DNA of 64,000 nt from an uncultured Pseudomonadales bacterium (lineage in GTDB: Bacteria > Pseudomonadota > Gammaproteobacteria > Pseudomonadales > Azotimanducaceae). The translations under genes were made by a program, and so were the position numbers. The notes under the pieces are model-generated. The model did no database searches. It was not told the DNA's origin and saw nothing but the letters and a program-made list of their open reading frames with translations. The stretch spans positions 1 through 64,000 of the forward strand of contig CALKBV010000008.1 of the NCBI GenBank assembly GCA_937775265.1. Direction: 5' to 3'. Shown piece after piece: positions 45,316-53,701 of this stretch (its first letter is position 1; each line of letters begins with the position of its first letter).

Positions 45316-45897
45316 CTAGTGACTCCCGGCAGCATCGCCCCAGACCTGGTTCAACCGGCGATCCCTACCGCACCCCGCTCGATAAAAATGATAACGGATC
45401 GGATTCTTCTTGTAATAATCCTGATGCGCAGCTTCGACCGGCCAGAATTTGGCAGCTGGTAGCAGTTCTGTCACCACCAGCTCAGGTTCGAACTGACGTG
45501 CCACATCGTCTTTTGATGCCTCTGCCAGAGGTCTCTGCTCGTCAGTGAAAAAAATAGCACTACGATAGCTGGGTCCCTTGTCACAAAATTGCCCACGATC
45601 GTCAAACGGATCAATGTTGTGCCAGAACACTTCCAGCAACTGCTCGTAGCTAACGACTGCAGGGTCATAGGTGACCTTCACTGCTTCATAGTGACCACGA
45701 TGATTGCCGCTATAGGTTGGATTTTTGAGCATCCCACCGGTGAAACCGGATACTGCGCCTGTCACGCCCTCGATATTCTGATAGGCCGCTTCAACACACC
45801 AGAAACAACCACCAGCGAAAACCGCCGTATCAGCTTGTACGCCGCCAGATAGCAGAAGCACAAACCATAAGATTACCTGAGCCCTTAACCTATTCAA
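45316..45897 (-). CDS. msrA: Peptide methionine sulfoxide reductase MsrA, exported
   Basis: Reduces methionine-S-sulfoxide in proteins. 193 residues with a signal peptide (AQVILWFVLLLSGGVQA) that places it in the periplasm. Active site FAGGCFWCVEAAYQNIEGV, then GGMLKNPTYSGNHRGHYEAVKVTYDP and FWHNIDPFDDRGQFCDKGPSYRSAIF. The tail shows a resolving-type Cys in YRAGCGRDR. No MsrB nearby. Confidence 0.93.
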   Translation of the reverse strand: MNRLRAQVILWFVLLLSGGVQADTAVFAGGCFWCVEAAYQNIEGVTGAVSGFTGGMLKNPTYSGNHRGHYEAVKVTYDPAVVSYEQLLEVFWHNIDPFDDRGQFCDKGPSYRSAIFFTDEQRPLAEASKDDVARQFEPELVVTELLPAAKFWPVEAAHQDYYKKNPIRYHFYRAGCGRDRRLNQVWGDAAGSH

Positions 45898-45997
45898 TTT
45901 ATTGACCTACCTCTAACTTTATGAAGAACAAGGACGAACAAGGACGAACGATTACTGAAAGTGTTACAACCACGATCATTTCAAGCACCAGGCACAC

Positions 45998-46762
45998 TCA
46001 CCAGCAAATCGTTTCTGGAAAGAAACGTTTAATCAGATCTGTATAGTAAGGCTTCAAGGCTGCAGTATCCGGCGGCGAATTCGATTTTGAATACAGATCA
46101 TACTGTCTGAACAACCTGACCCAGTTCATCAATTCACGATCCCCATCATCCATCAGATAATCGTAGGCACCTTTATCATGGGCTGCATAAAAGCTGTGAT
46201 GACGGATAACAAATAATGCCTCCCTGGGCAGGTAAGGCTTCGCCACCATGTACATATATTCATCGTGCCCCCAGGACATGGTGACATTACGCAGACCCGT
46301 GGCTGCTTCATAGATACCCGTCCTCTGCTGAAATCGCTCGACACTGCTATCGGAGTTATCTTCGAAGAACTCACTACCAACGATGAGCTTATCAAATGGG
46401 CAACCTAGCGGGAAGGTATCTCCCACAACGGCCCATTGTTCTTCACCCCAAAGCGCGAGAATTTTGCCCAGGTCATGCACCAGCCCTGTCACCACCAGCC
46501 AGTCAGGTTGGCTATCACGTCGAGCGGCTTCTGCCGTCTGAAGCAAATGTTCCAGTTGTGACAATTCGGTATCCGGATCACTGTCGTCAACCAGCATATT
46601 AAGTCGCTCGCAGACTTCCCATATACCTGATCGTCCCCGGGACAAGCTAGCGAATTCTGCCTTCTTCGCACGAGCGAAATCCAGCGTCTGGTATCGGTGA
46701 TTCAATCGATAAAAGTCGCCTACGGTTGGCCTGGTCGGGTTTTCAAAGTCTCTAAATGTCAC
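45998..46762 (-). CDS. Myo-inositol oxygenase
   Basis: MIOX-family mixed-valent diiron dioxygenase that cleaves myo-inositol to D-glucuronate. 254 residues: FRDFEN, NHRYQTLDFARAKK, VDDSDPDTELSQLEHLLQTAE (first His ligand), GLVHDLGKIL (His-Asp ligands), GEEQWAVVGDTFPLGC, MSWGHDEYMY, IRHHSFYAAHDKGAYDYLM, RLFRQYDLYSK, LKPYYTDLIKRFFP. Nearly every MIOX signature is present. No uronate-degradation or inositol-uptake genes are adjacent, so its partner pathway is not visible. Confidence 0.93.
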   Translation of the reverse strand: MTFRDFENPTRPTVGDFYRLNHRYQTLDFARAKKAEFASLSRGRSGIWEVCERLNMLVDDSDPDTELSQLEHLLQTAEAARRDSQPDWLVVTGLVHDLGKILALWGEEQWAVVGDTFPLGCPFDKLIVGSEFFEDNSDSSVERFQQRTGIYEAATGLRNVTMSWGHDEYMYMVAKPYLPREALFVIRHHSFYAAHDKGAYDYLMDDGDRELMNWVRLFRQYDLYSKSNSPPDTAALKPYYTDLIKRFFPETICW

Positions 46763-47279
46763 TCGATTTCCTTAGCACCGATTTGTAGGTGTCATCTCTA
46801 AAAAACACTCGGTAGCTTGTCATCTGCAGATAAGAATCTGTCGCTTTTTTAAACTCTGTTCGTTATTTCAAACGCTGTCAACATACTTACGGAGGTTACT
46901 GACAATAATTAAATCGCTGGTTAATCAACACCCAGAAACTGGACCGAGCAATGCCTTTCATCAGGTAATGCCAATAAAAATCCTCGGATTGATAACCAAC
47001 CAGGCCCATCGAGCCCATCAGGAGTCTCCGACTTGCAAGCGCCTGCTTCGACAGCAGTTCCGATGCCTGCGCATCAGTCTTTTTCATCAATCCGATCCTT
47101 ATTTAGAACTAACTGTTCTAGCGATAGATGATTTTGTTCATATATTATAAAGTACTTACATATCAATATAAGCAGCGCAACTACAAGTTCGGCTGATGCT
47201 TTAAAACCAGCACGTGCAAAGAAAAGCTGGTGACTATTCCCGCTTTCAAGACTCATCACTGTAGTAAAGGAATTAATCC
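46763..47279. other. Intergenic region with one possible small ORF
   Basis: About 500 bases, A/T-rich. It contains a short minus-strand frame (46896-47087, listed separately) and probably the promoter of the ArsR gene on its right side. No repeats or terminators stand out. Confidence 0.4.
46896..47087 (-). CDS. Small hypothetical protein
   Basis: A 63-residue frame beginning MKKTDAQASELLSKQALASRR and ending FWVLINQRFNYCQ. AAGGA stands 8 bases before ATG 47087, the main reason to list it. No family recognised, no signal peptide; the middle is rich in Tyr/Trp/Phe. It could be a chance frame. Confidence 0.35.
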   Translation of the reverse strand: MKKTDAQASELLSKQALASRRLLMGSMGLVGYQSEDFYWHYLMKGIARSSFWVLINQRFNYCQ

Positions 47280-47582
47280 ATGGATCTCGAAACCATGCAC
47301 GCTTCGGCCACAAGAGCTAGCGATATACTCAAGCTTTTAGGCCATCCGCATCGATTGATGGTGCTCTGCGAACTCAAGATGGGCGAAAAATCAGTCAGCG
47401 AACTCGCAAAAAGAGTTGGCGTGAGCCAATCCCCGCTTAGCCAGCACCTGGCACGAATGCGCTACGAAGACGTGGTGGAAACCCGCCGTGCCGGACAGAC
47501 CGTCTATTACTCGTTGAAAGAAGGTGAGGCATCTTTATTGATTGAGTCCCTGTACGAAATCTTCTGCGCACCCAAAGCTTAA
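47280..47582 (+). CDS. ArsR-family transcriptional regulator
   Basis: Winged-helix repressor of 100 residues: SDILKLLGHPHRLMVLCELKMGEKSVSELAKRVGVSQSPLSQHLARMRYEDVVETRRAGQTVYYSL. No metal-binding Cys pair as in ArsR/SmtB is seen, as in the sulfur-sensing BigR/SqrR or metal-independent subgroups, although those have Cys that are not present here either. ATG 47280 follows AGGAA. It is upstream of an MFS exporter gene and may control it. Confidence 0.9.
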   Translation: MDLETMHASATRASDILKLLGHPHRLMVLCELKMGEKSVSELAKRVGVSQSPLSQHLARMRYEDVVETRRAGQTVYYSLKEGEASLLIESLYEIFCAPKA

Positions 47583-47672
47583 CTTTTTTTGAGCGCAGAC
47601 CATCTGGGCGGTGACCATCAAGGCACAACCGTTTAAGATGCGCGCTTAATAAAGTGAGCCAATCTGGATTCA

Positions 47673-48905
47673 CAACACCTGGAACCCACAATCGAACCGT
47701 CCCTATCTAGCGCGCAGTACGAAAGGTCCCGTCGCACACTACTCACGTCCCTGGTCATCATGGGGATGGGCTTTACCGTTCTGTTTCCTGTGCTTGCACC
47801 CCTTGGCCGTGAACTCGGGCTGCAGGACTTTCAGATCACCAGTATTATTTCCATCTCGTCACTGACGGTATTTCTCTCTTCTCCACACTGGGGTAGGTTA
47901 AGTGACCGATATGGCCGAAGGCGCGTGATGTTGATCGGCGTGTTCGGGTTTTCCCTGGGGACTATTATCTTCAACACTGTACTTAACCTTGGCCTATCGG
48001 GTTGGTTGCTGGGCACGCCGCTCTTTATCAGCCTGATTGTTGCGCGCGTGACACACGCAAGCCTTATGTCCGCCGGAATGCCCGCCGCAACGGCCTACAT
48101 GGCTGACATCACAGATGTCAGCAACCGAACCAAAGGAATGGGAGCCGCCGGTGCAGCCAATAACATCGGTTCTATTCTCGGTCCAGCACTGGCAGGCCTG
48201 GCGGTCATATCACTGCTCGCGCCCTTGTGGACAATCGCGGTCCTTGCGTTTCTGAATGGCCTATTTATCCTCAAGTTCCTGCCTGAATCGCCCCACAGCT
48301 CAGGTGAGCACAGACCGGCTAGACGACTCCGCTATTCGGACCCACGAATACTGCCATTTGTCATTGTCGGGGTTTGCATGTTTACAGGGTTTGCACTTGT
48401 GCAACAGACGATGGGCTTCAGGTTTCAAGATGTTCTGGGTCTTGGTCCCGGCGAAACTGCCCAGACCTTTGGCCTTGCCATGATGTGCACTGGCGCAGCA
48501 TCATTGTTCGCGCAGCTAGTGGTGGTCCAAAAACTCGATATCAAACCTTTTACACTGCTCAGGCTCGCCATGCCTCTGTTAATCGTCGCATTCACGTTGA
48601 TGACTTTCGTGGAGACACAATTACTACTCACCCTTGCCATGACATTCCTTGGATTCGGCATGGGGCTGGCAGGCCCCGGATTCATGGCTGGCGCCTCCCT
48701 GGCAGTTTCTCCCGCAGAACAGGGTGCCGTTGCCGGGGTCGCGGGTTCGTGCGGTCCCCTTGGATTTACGATTGGCCCGTTTGTTGGCGGCTTGATGTAT
48801 CAATATAACCCGACAATTCCCTATGCTTTCGCCGCAGGGATGTATGTTATTTTGTTTATCGCCATGTTCTGGCTCGTTAAACGAGTGAGCGTTCATGCCG
48901 ACTGA
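47673..48905 (+). CDS. MFS transporter, TetA/Bcr-like drug exporter group
   Basis: Twelve-helix inner-membrane transporter of about 400 residues. Motif A in HWGRLSDRYGRRRVMLIG, motif C-like GAANNIGSILGPALAG, and a second half starting near DPRILPFVIVG. The frame's first ATG (47760) falls inside helix 1; the coding frame clearly extends up to 47676 (DSQHLEPTIEPSLSSAQYER), where the only candidate start is CTG 47673 just after an in-frame TGA. A lost base next to GTG 47655 would also explain it. Substrate unknown; regulated probably by the ArsR gene. Confidence 0.85.
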   Translation, partial: QHLEPTIEPSLSSAQYERSRRTLLTSLVIMGMGFTVLFPVLAPLGRELGLQDFQITSIISISSLTVFLSSPHWGRLSDRYGRRRVMLIGVFGFSLGTIIFNTVLNLGLSGWLLGTPLFISLIVARVTHASLMSAGMPAATAYMADITDVSNRTKGMGAAGAANNIGSILGPALAGLAVISLLAPLWTIAVLAFLNGLFILKFLPESPHSSGEHRPARRLRYSDPRILPFVIVGVCMFTGFALVQQTMGFRFQDVLGLGPGETAQTFGLAMMCTGAASLFAQLVVVQKLDIKPFTLLRLAMPLLIVAFTLMTFVETQLLLTLAMTFLGFGMGLAGPGFMAGASLAVSPAEQGAVAGVAGSCGPLGFTIGPFVGGLMYQYNPTIPYAFAAGMYVILFIAMFWLVKRVSVHAD

Positions 48906-48934
48906 CATACACCAAAAAACCGCAAGGATAGATC

Positions 48935-49846
48935 GTGGATAAGACCAAACCTGCAAAACGCGCCACTAGCCTCGCCGAATTGCGAGAGATAACCAAACCG
49001 CTCTTTTCTGCAGAGGGATATGAGACGGGATTGGCGCTGAAACTCAGGCCAACGGATGTGGTGATCACACCTTTCGGCAAGAGCGGCACGACCTGGACCC
49101 AGCAGATAGTCCATACTTTACGCACCCGTGGTGATATGGATTTCGACGATATCTCGCGAGTTGTACCGTGGATCGAGACCAGTATATCTCTTGGCCTGGA
49201 TCTGGATGCCGAACAGCGAGCGAACCCTCGGGCATTTAAAAGCCACTTAAGCGCCGACTTGGTTCCCAAAGGTGGACGTTACATCAACGTCGTACGCGAC
49301 TTTGGGGACGCTGCGGTCTCCATGTACAAATTCAATGAAGGTTGGTTCCTTGAGCCCGGTTCTGTGCCAATCGACGAATTCGTTGAGGCGCAGATGATGC
49401 GAGACGACAGCTACTTCAAGCATCTGCTGTCCTGGTGGCCCAGGCGAAACGAACGTGATGTTTTGTTTCTTGCCTACGAATTAATGCAGAGGAACATCTC
49501 GGGGACCATCAAACGAATTGCTGAATTTATCAATATCGACCTAGATGAGAAATTACTTGCACTTACTCTGGAGCATTCCTCCCTACCCTTCATGCTGGCG
49601 CACAAAGACCGCTTTGATGATGCACTGATGCGGACAAAAAGCGAAGAGGTTTCCAACCTGCCAACCGGCAGTGATAGCGCGAAAGTACGTGAAGGCAAGA
49701 TTGGTTCCAGAACGATGTTAAGCAAAAAAACTCTCGCCAGGATCGACGAAACCTGGAAAGAGCAGATAACCCCAGTACTGGGATTCAGTAACTACCATGA
49801 AATGTTAGCTGAACTCCAAAAACCTAATTTAGGTTTAGTTGGATGA
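48935..49846 (+). CDS. Sulfotransferase
   Basis: PAPS-dependent cytosolic-type sulfotransferase of 303 residues. PAPS 5'-phosphosulfate loop TPFGKSGTTWTQQI, catalytic His in FKSHLS, 3'-phosphate site VRDFGDAAVSMYKF, and C-terminal region with KVREGKIGS, corresponding to the KG-x-x-G element. GTG 48935 follows AAGGA. It would sulfate hydroxyl or amine groups of small molecules, consistent with the neighbouring exporter removing a conjugate (inference). Confidence 0.92.
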   Translation: MDKTKPAKRATSLAELREITKPLFSAEGYETGLALKLRPTDVVITPFGKSGTTWTQQIVHTLRTRGDMDFDDISRVVPWIETSISLGLDLDAEQRANPRAFKSHLSADLVPKGGRYINVVRDFGDAAVSMYKFNEGWFLEPGSVPIDEFVEAQMMRDDSYFKHLLSWWPRRNERDVLFLAYELMQRNISGTIKRIAEFINIDLDEKLLALTLEHSSLPFMLAHKDRFDDALMRTKSEEVSNLPTGSDSAKVREGKIGSRTMLSKKTLARIDETWKEQITPVLGFSNYHEMLAELQKPNLGLVG

Positions 49847-50215
49847 AACGTTATTAACCATTTGTGTGCTCACCGTTGTGATCGAACGGTGAGCCGGGCC
49901 GAATTAAATTTTTAGTAAAGAAGCAAGCCATCACTAAATGATGACTACTCAACAATCGCCTGGTAGACAAGGGTCCTAAGCTCACGGAGGATAGGGATTG
50001 TTGAAGCAGGCAATAACTGTGTCAGCCCCCCACATCTCCTTTTCCCGGCCCAGCCAAAACATCGTCCTAGCTGCGCCGCCCCAGTGTCGTTCGCCTTTTG
50101 AGGTAATCACCTTCGCTTTGATGGGATCTAATAGCACCAAGAATTCCAAACCCGGGTGACTATCGGAAATCAAGAATCTGTAATTTCACAAAACACTCGA
50201 CGAATACGTCTTAGG
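49847..50215. other. Intergenic region with perfect hairpin
   Basis: About 370 bases. GCTCACCGTT (49868-49877) and AACGGTGAGC (49885-49894) form a perfect 10-bp stem with a 7-base loop soon after the sulfotransferase stop; a T-run follows only after 13 bases, so terminator activity is uncertain. A minus-strand 63-codon frame (49982-50173) has no recognised motif. Confidence 0.55.
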
Positions 50216-50752
50216 CTAGCTAGATTGACCCTTTAAAAATGCAAATAGCGGATCTTCAGACTGTCGGCCACCGCGGGTAATCTGGTTTAACCCCGGGTTA
50301 GCATCATCGTGAGTCGCTAAAGCATTCTGATGCCAGTCCATACATATCTTGCGGAACTTTATCTTCCAGACACTATCTCGCTTCTCTATGTGGTCGAAGT
50401 AGCGACCAATGTAAGTCATCTCAGTATCGTCGCCATCCATATTATCCAAGTAATGGTAGGCCGTCACATAGGTTTCCACTCTTGCATCGTTCCCATTGAA
50501 TTCGATCGCGATGTTTGAAACCTTGTGTTGAGTGGCCGCGTAATGCCTTATTCCTGCAGGTAAACCTTCACACCACTGATGTGCATTACCTTTAAAGGCT
50601 CCGTAATCGACATTTGCATCAGGCCAGTAAGCTGACTTCAATATCTCAGCACTTGCTCTATCCACTCCTCGGCTATGCATGTTCAGCACATCCATGATTG
50701 CAAACCTGTCGGCTACCTCCGCAGCACTCGGTACTTGACCTGTCTCTGTCAT
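50216..50752 (-). CDS. SnoaL-like (NTF2-superfamily) protein
   Basis: Fourth SnoaL-like gene, 178 residues. VADRFAIMDVLNMHSRGVDRASAEILKSAYWPDANVDYG is the typical first helix-strand unit with Asp and Tyr, then HKVSNIAIEFNG, ETYVTAYHYLDN and DSVWKIKFRKICMDW. It resembles SnoaL_4 members linked to steroid or polyketide catabolism. Stands alone on the minus strand. Confidence 0.83.
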   Translation of the reverse strand: MTETGQVPSAAEVADRFAIMDVLNMHSRGVDRASAEILKSAYWPDANVDYGAFKGNAHQWCEGLPAGIRHYAATQHKVSNIAIEFNGNDARVETYVTAYHYLDNMDGDDTEMTYIGRYFDHIEKRDSVWKIKFRKICMDWHQNALATHDDANPGLNQITRGGRQSEDPLFAFLKGQSS

Positions 50753-51050
50753 TCGATACTCCTTTAAGAATCGCTTAGCTAACCCTAACGTAGACCTAGC
50801 GGACTACGATGTCTAGAGGCCTTCAATATTAGGTATTCAAGTATTTTCCAGGAGCAAGCTTACCGGCGCTGACGGGATGAAAAGACAGCCGTCTCAGCGC
50901 AGAAATCAAAAAAACCTGCCCCCTGGCTTTCTGAAGCAAGTGAATGTTAGGGAGGCGCAGCGGCCGACGATGAGCGTAACCTCAGCGATAATATGTACAG
51001 TGGCCGCTATCGGTGAACTTAAAAAAAGAGTAGGCAAACGCAAGCTGCGG

Positions 51051-51079
51051 GAAAACAAGACGCGGCGGAACCGCGCCTT
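51051..51079 (-). terminator. Terminator of second TonB receptor gene
   Basis: AAGACGCGG (51057-51065) pairs with CCGCGCCTT (51071-51079) over 9 pairs with one G-U, loop CGGAA. Read on the minus strand it is followed by TGTTTTC, 22 bases after the receptor stop codon. Confidence 0.7.
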
Positions 51080-51100
51080 GCTTCGGCTGGAGTCGGGCTA

Positions 51101-53500
51101 CTAGTTACCGAACGTCATTTCCACTTCAACACCATAGGTAGTACCTAACTGGATTCCGCCGGTGCAAAAAAGAACGGAAAGGCAACCAACGATCTCGAAC
51201 TCTTCGTCGAGCAGGTTATCGCCGAACGCAGTGACGCGGAATCGATCCCATTCATAAGCGATCTGCGCGCTCACGAATTCCGTCTCTGGGATTGCGGTAC
51301 CCTCATCATTAAAGGTGTCGGTTTCCTGCTCATCCACATAGTTATACTTCGCATGCAGCGAGAGTTCACCTGGGCCCAATTGAATGCTGTAAGTCCCACC
51401 AAGGCCAAAGGTCCACTCCGGTGCATACTTGGGGGTAAAGCCTGAGGCATCTATCGGCACGCAACTATTGTCCACGTTGCAAGGATCTTCAGCGGGAATG
51501 GCGCCTAGTGAGAAAAAATCATCGTATTCCGCGTCCAGATAACCCGCCGTAGCGAAAAGGTCCAGGTTATCATTGACGACGAACCGCGTCTCGACTTCAA
51601 CCCCCCAATACTGCACTGCAGATTGGTTTTCCCACACACTCGCAACCGTGTTGGTGTCCTCGTCTCGCACTACGTTAGAGTCCTGCTTATCTTTAAAGTC
51701 GTTTAGGAATGCCGAGACGTTCAACTGCAACCTGTTTTCCATCCACTGCGACTTCATCCCGATCTCCCAGGATTCGGCAGTCTCAGGGTCGTATTGATTA
51801 CGATCAAAATCCCGGATGTTCTGGTTGACCCCATAGAACCCGCCGCTTTTGAATCCCTCAGCATAAGACCCGAAGAACATGAGGTCGTCGGTCGCGTGAT
51901 AAGCCAGACCAAGCTTTAAGGTCGTTTCGCTCCAGTCATTGCTCAGAGCAATGTTCGGCACGTTGAAATTGAACGGATAGCGCAGTCTCGCCGCACCTTG
52001 GTAAGCCTGATATCCGGTGAAGTCTTTTTCGTCATTGGTCCAGCGAACGCCCGCGGTCAGAATCAGTTTTTCGTTAACCTCGTAATCAACCTGTCCAAAG
52101 TATGCATAGGACTCGGTCTCTTGAGTTTGAAAAAGGCGCTGATCGAAACCGACACCAAGTGCTTGACCAAAATTTTCTCCTCCAGGCGCAAAGCTCACAT
52201 CACACCACAACGTGTCATTGCCAGGTATGGCATTGCTCGCGCATATCGCCGTGTCCTCTGCAGAGTTGGCCAAATCTCCAGCTGCGGGCGGGATGACGAT
52301 CGACCAGAAAGAACCGACGGTTGCCCAGTCCTGATCATATTTGCTGTCCAGGTAATAGGCACCTACCACAAAATCAAAGCGCTCGTAGCTGCCTTCAAGG
52401 CGCAGCTCCGTACTGAACTGCTCGTATTCGTTTCTGTTATCAATGAAGATGAAGTCAAGCGCGCTGCCGTCGAGCTCGGAGACCGTATCCTCATAGGGCG
52501 TGTCGTGGTAACCCGTTGTTGATATTAAAGTCATGTTGTCGTTGATCTGGTATTTCATGGTCAGTGCGAACACATCGTTGCGATAGTCTCCTGCGTTGCG
52601 CTGATTGGTATCCACCGAATCGCCTACGTCTCCGACGCTTTTACTATTTCCCGCGCAATCCCCGAAAACCAGACAAGGAAACGTGAACGGGATCGCTGCA
52701 AGTACCCCACCACTATTGTTCCAGTTCGTGGGTGCACCACCATCGCTTTGGTTGTTATATCGATCGAAGCTCATCAGAGCTTCAAAATTGTCATTTGGCT
52801 CCCACAGCAACTGAACACCGAAATTTTCGTAGTCGACTTTCGGCGCATGCCCGCCGTCGAACGTACGATCTAGAGGTCCATCGTCCTTGACGCTGACGTA
52901 GTAAACCTTAGCAGCCAGGGTGTCCACTATTGGAAAGTTGAACAAAGCGCGCACTTCCTCCTGACCGTAGCGTCCGCCCGTGAGTCTGATCTTGCCGCCT
53001 ACCTCGCCAGTAGGTCTGGTGCGAATTACATTGATCACGCCACCCACAGTGTTCCGACCGAACAAGGTCCCCTGAGGGCCGCGGAGCACTTCTACACGTT
53101 CGACATCGAAATTCTGTACGATCCGCCCGGAATCTGAATTAAAAAATACCCCGTCCAAAGACACTGCAATAGGGTTGTCGAAAGATTTTTCCCCCACCGC
53201 ACTACCAGCGATACCGCGAATGATCACCCGGGTGCTTCTGCCCCCGCCGCCAGACGAGCCGTCGTTGAAAACGACATTGGGCGCATAGCCCTCGATATCA
53301 GCCAGGTCGCGAATGGTAGAATCCTTCAGTTCTTTCGACAACGCGGTCATCGCGATTGGAACGTCCTGAACAGATTCCTGTTTCTTCCGTGCGGTAACGA
53401 TGATTTCTTCAAGTACCGCACTGCTTTCTGCGGAGTAAGCGGTTGAAACCCCAAGGGTTCCAAGAAGAAATGCAATAACGGTTAGGAACTTAAAAATCAT
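51101..53500 (-). CDS. TonB-dependent outer-membrane receptor (2)
   Basis: Receptor of 799 residues. Signal peptide MIFKFLTVIAFLLGTLGVSTAYS, TonB box LEEIIVTARKKQESVQDVP, plug with RGPQGTLFGRNTVGG, barrel with many Tyr-edged strands and terminal VEVEMTFGN. It belongs to the same broad class as the receptor at 12273 but shares limited detail with it. Neighbouring exported VOC and quinoprotein genes suggest a cell-envelope uptake and oxidation module for an unknown substrate. Confidence 0.93.
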   Translation of the reverse strand: MIFKFLTVIAFLLGTLGVSTAYSAESSAVLEEIIVTARKKQESVQDVPIAMTALSKELKDSTIRDLADIEGYAPNVVFNDGSSGGGGRSTRVIIRGIAGSAVGEKSFDNPIAVSLDGVFFNSDSGRIVQNFDVERVEVLRGPQGTLFGRNTVGGVINVIRTRPTGEVGGKIRLTGGRYGQEEVRALFNFPIVDTLAAKVYYVSVKDDGPLDRTFDGGHAPKVDYENFGVQLLWEPNDNFEALMSFDRYNNQSDGGAPTNWNNSGGVLAAIPFTFPCLVFGDCAGNSKSVGDVGDSVDTNQRNAGDYRNDVFALTMKYQINDNMTLISTTGYHDTPYEDTVSELDGSALDFIFIDNRNEYEQFSTELRLEGSYERFDFVVGAYYLDSKYDQDWATVGSFWSIVIPPAAGDLANSAEDTAICASNAIPGNDTLWCDVSFAPGGENFGQALGVGFDQRLFQTQETESYAYFGQVDYEVNEKLILTAGVRWTNDEKDFTGYQAYQGAARLRYPFNFNVPNIALSNDWSETTLKLGLAYHATDDLMFFGSYAEGFKSGGFYGVNQNIRDFDRNQYDPETAESWEIGMKSQWMENRLQLNVSAFLNDFKDKQDSNVVRDEDTNTVASVWENQSAVQYWGVEVETRFVVNDNLDLFATAGYLDAEYDDFFSLGAIPAEDPCNVDNSCVPIDASGFTPKYAPEWTFGLGGTYSIQLGPGELSLHAKYNYVDEQETDTFNDEGTAIPETEFVSAQIAYEWDRFRVTAFGDNLLDEEFEIVGCLSVLFCTGGIQLGTTYGVEVEMTFGN

Positions 53501-53512
53501 GGCTATATCCTC

Positions 53513-53701
53513 TTAGCTGATTAACTTAATAGTTATTTTGGCTATCAGGGTTTCTTCTCGGGTACCTGGGGCATCTGCGTTAGCCGGAATTTCTACAAGG
53601 CCAGGCTTTTCATTCTTCGCATAGGAAGCTAAGGGCATCATCGAGCGTAAGCCTGATGATATAGCCGCTATGGTGAGTTTTTTAAGATTGTAGTCAAACA
53701 T
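53513..53701 (-). CDS. Small possibly exported protein upstream of TonB receptor
   Basis: A 62-residue frame, MFDYNLKKLTIAAISSG... with a signal-like N-terminus ending near SYA and a polar 35-residue remainder. AAGGGGG lies just before ATG 53701 and the stop is 13 bases before the receptor start, so it is likely translated from the same mRNA. No family known. It may be a leader peptide or a relic. Confidence 0.4.
   Translation of the reverse strand: MFDYNLKKLTIAAISSGLRSMMPLASYAKNEKPGLVEIPANADAPGTREETLIAKITIKLIS

Noticed and set aside
45945-45965. AACAAGGACG repeated twice near the end of the MIOX gene
   Set aside because: Only two 10-base copies, no symmetry and no sign of function.
50877-51104. 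75-codon plus-strand frame beside TonB receptor (2)
   Set aside because: Very basic, no ribosome site, covers the receptor terminator hairpin; taken as chance.
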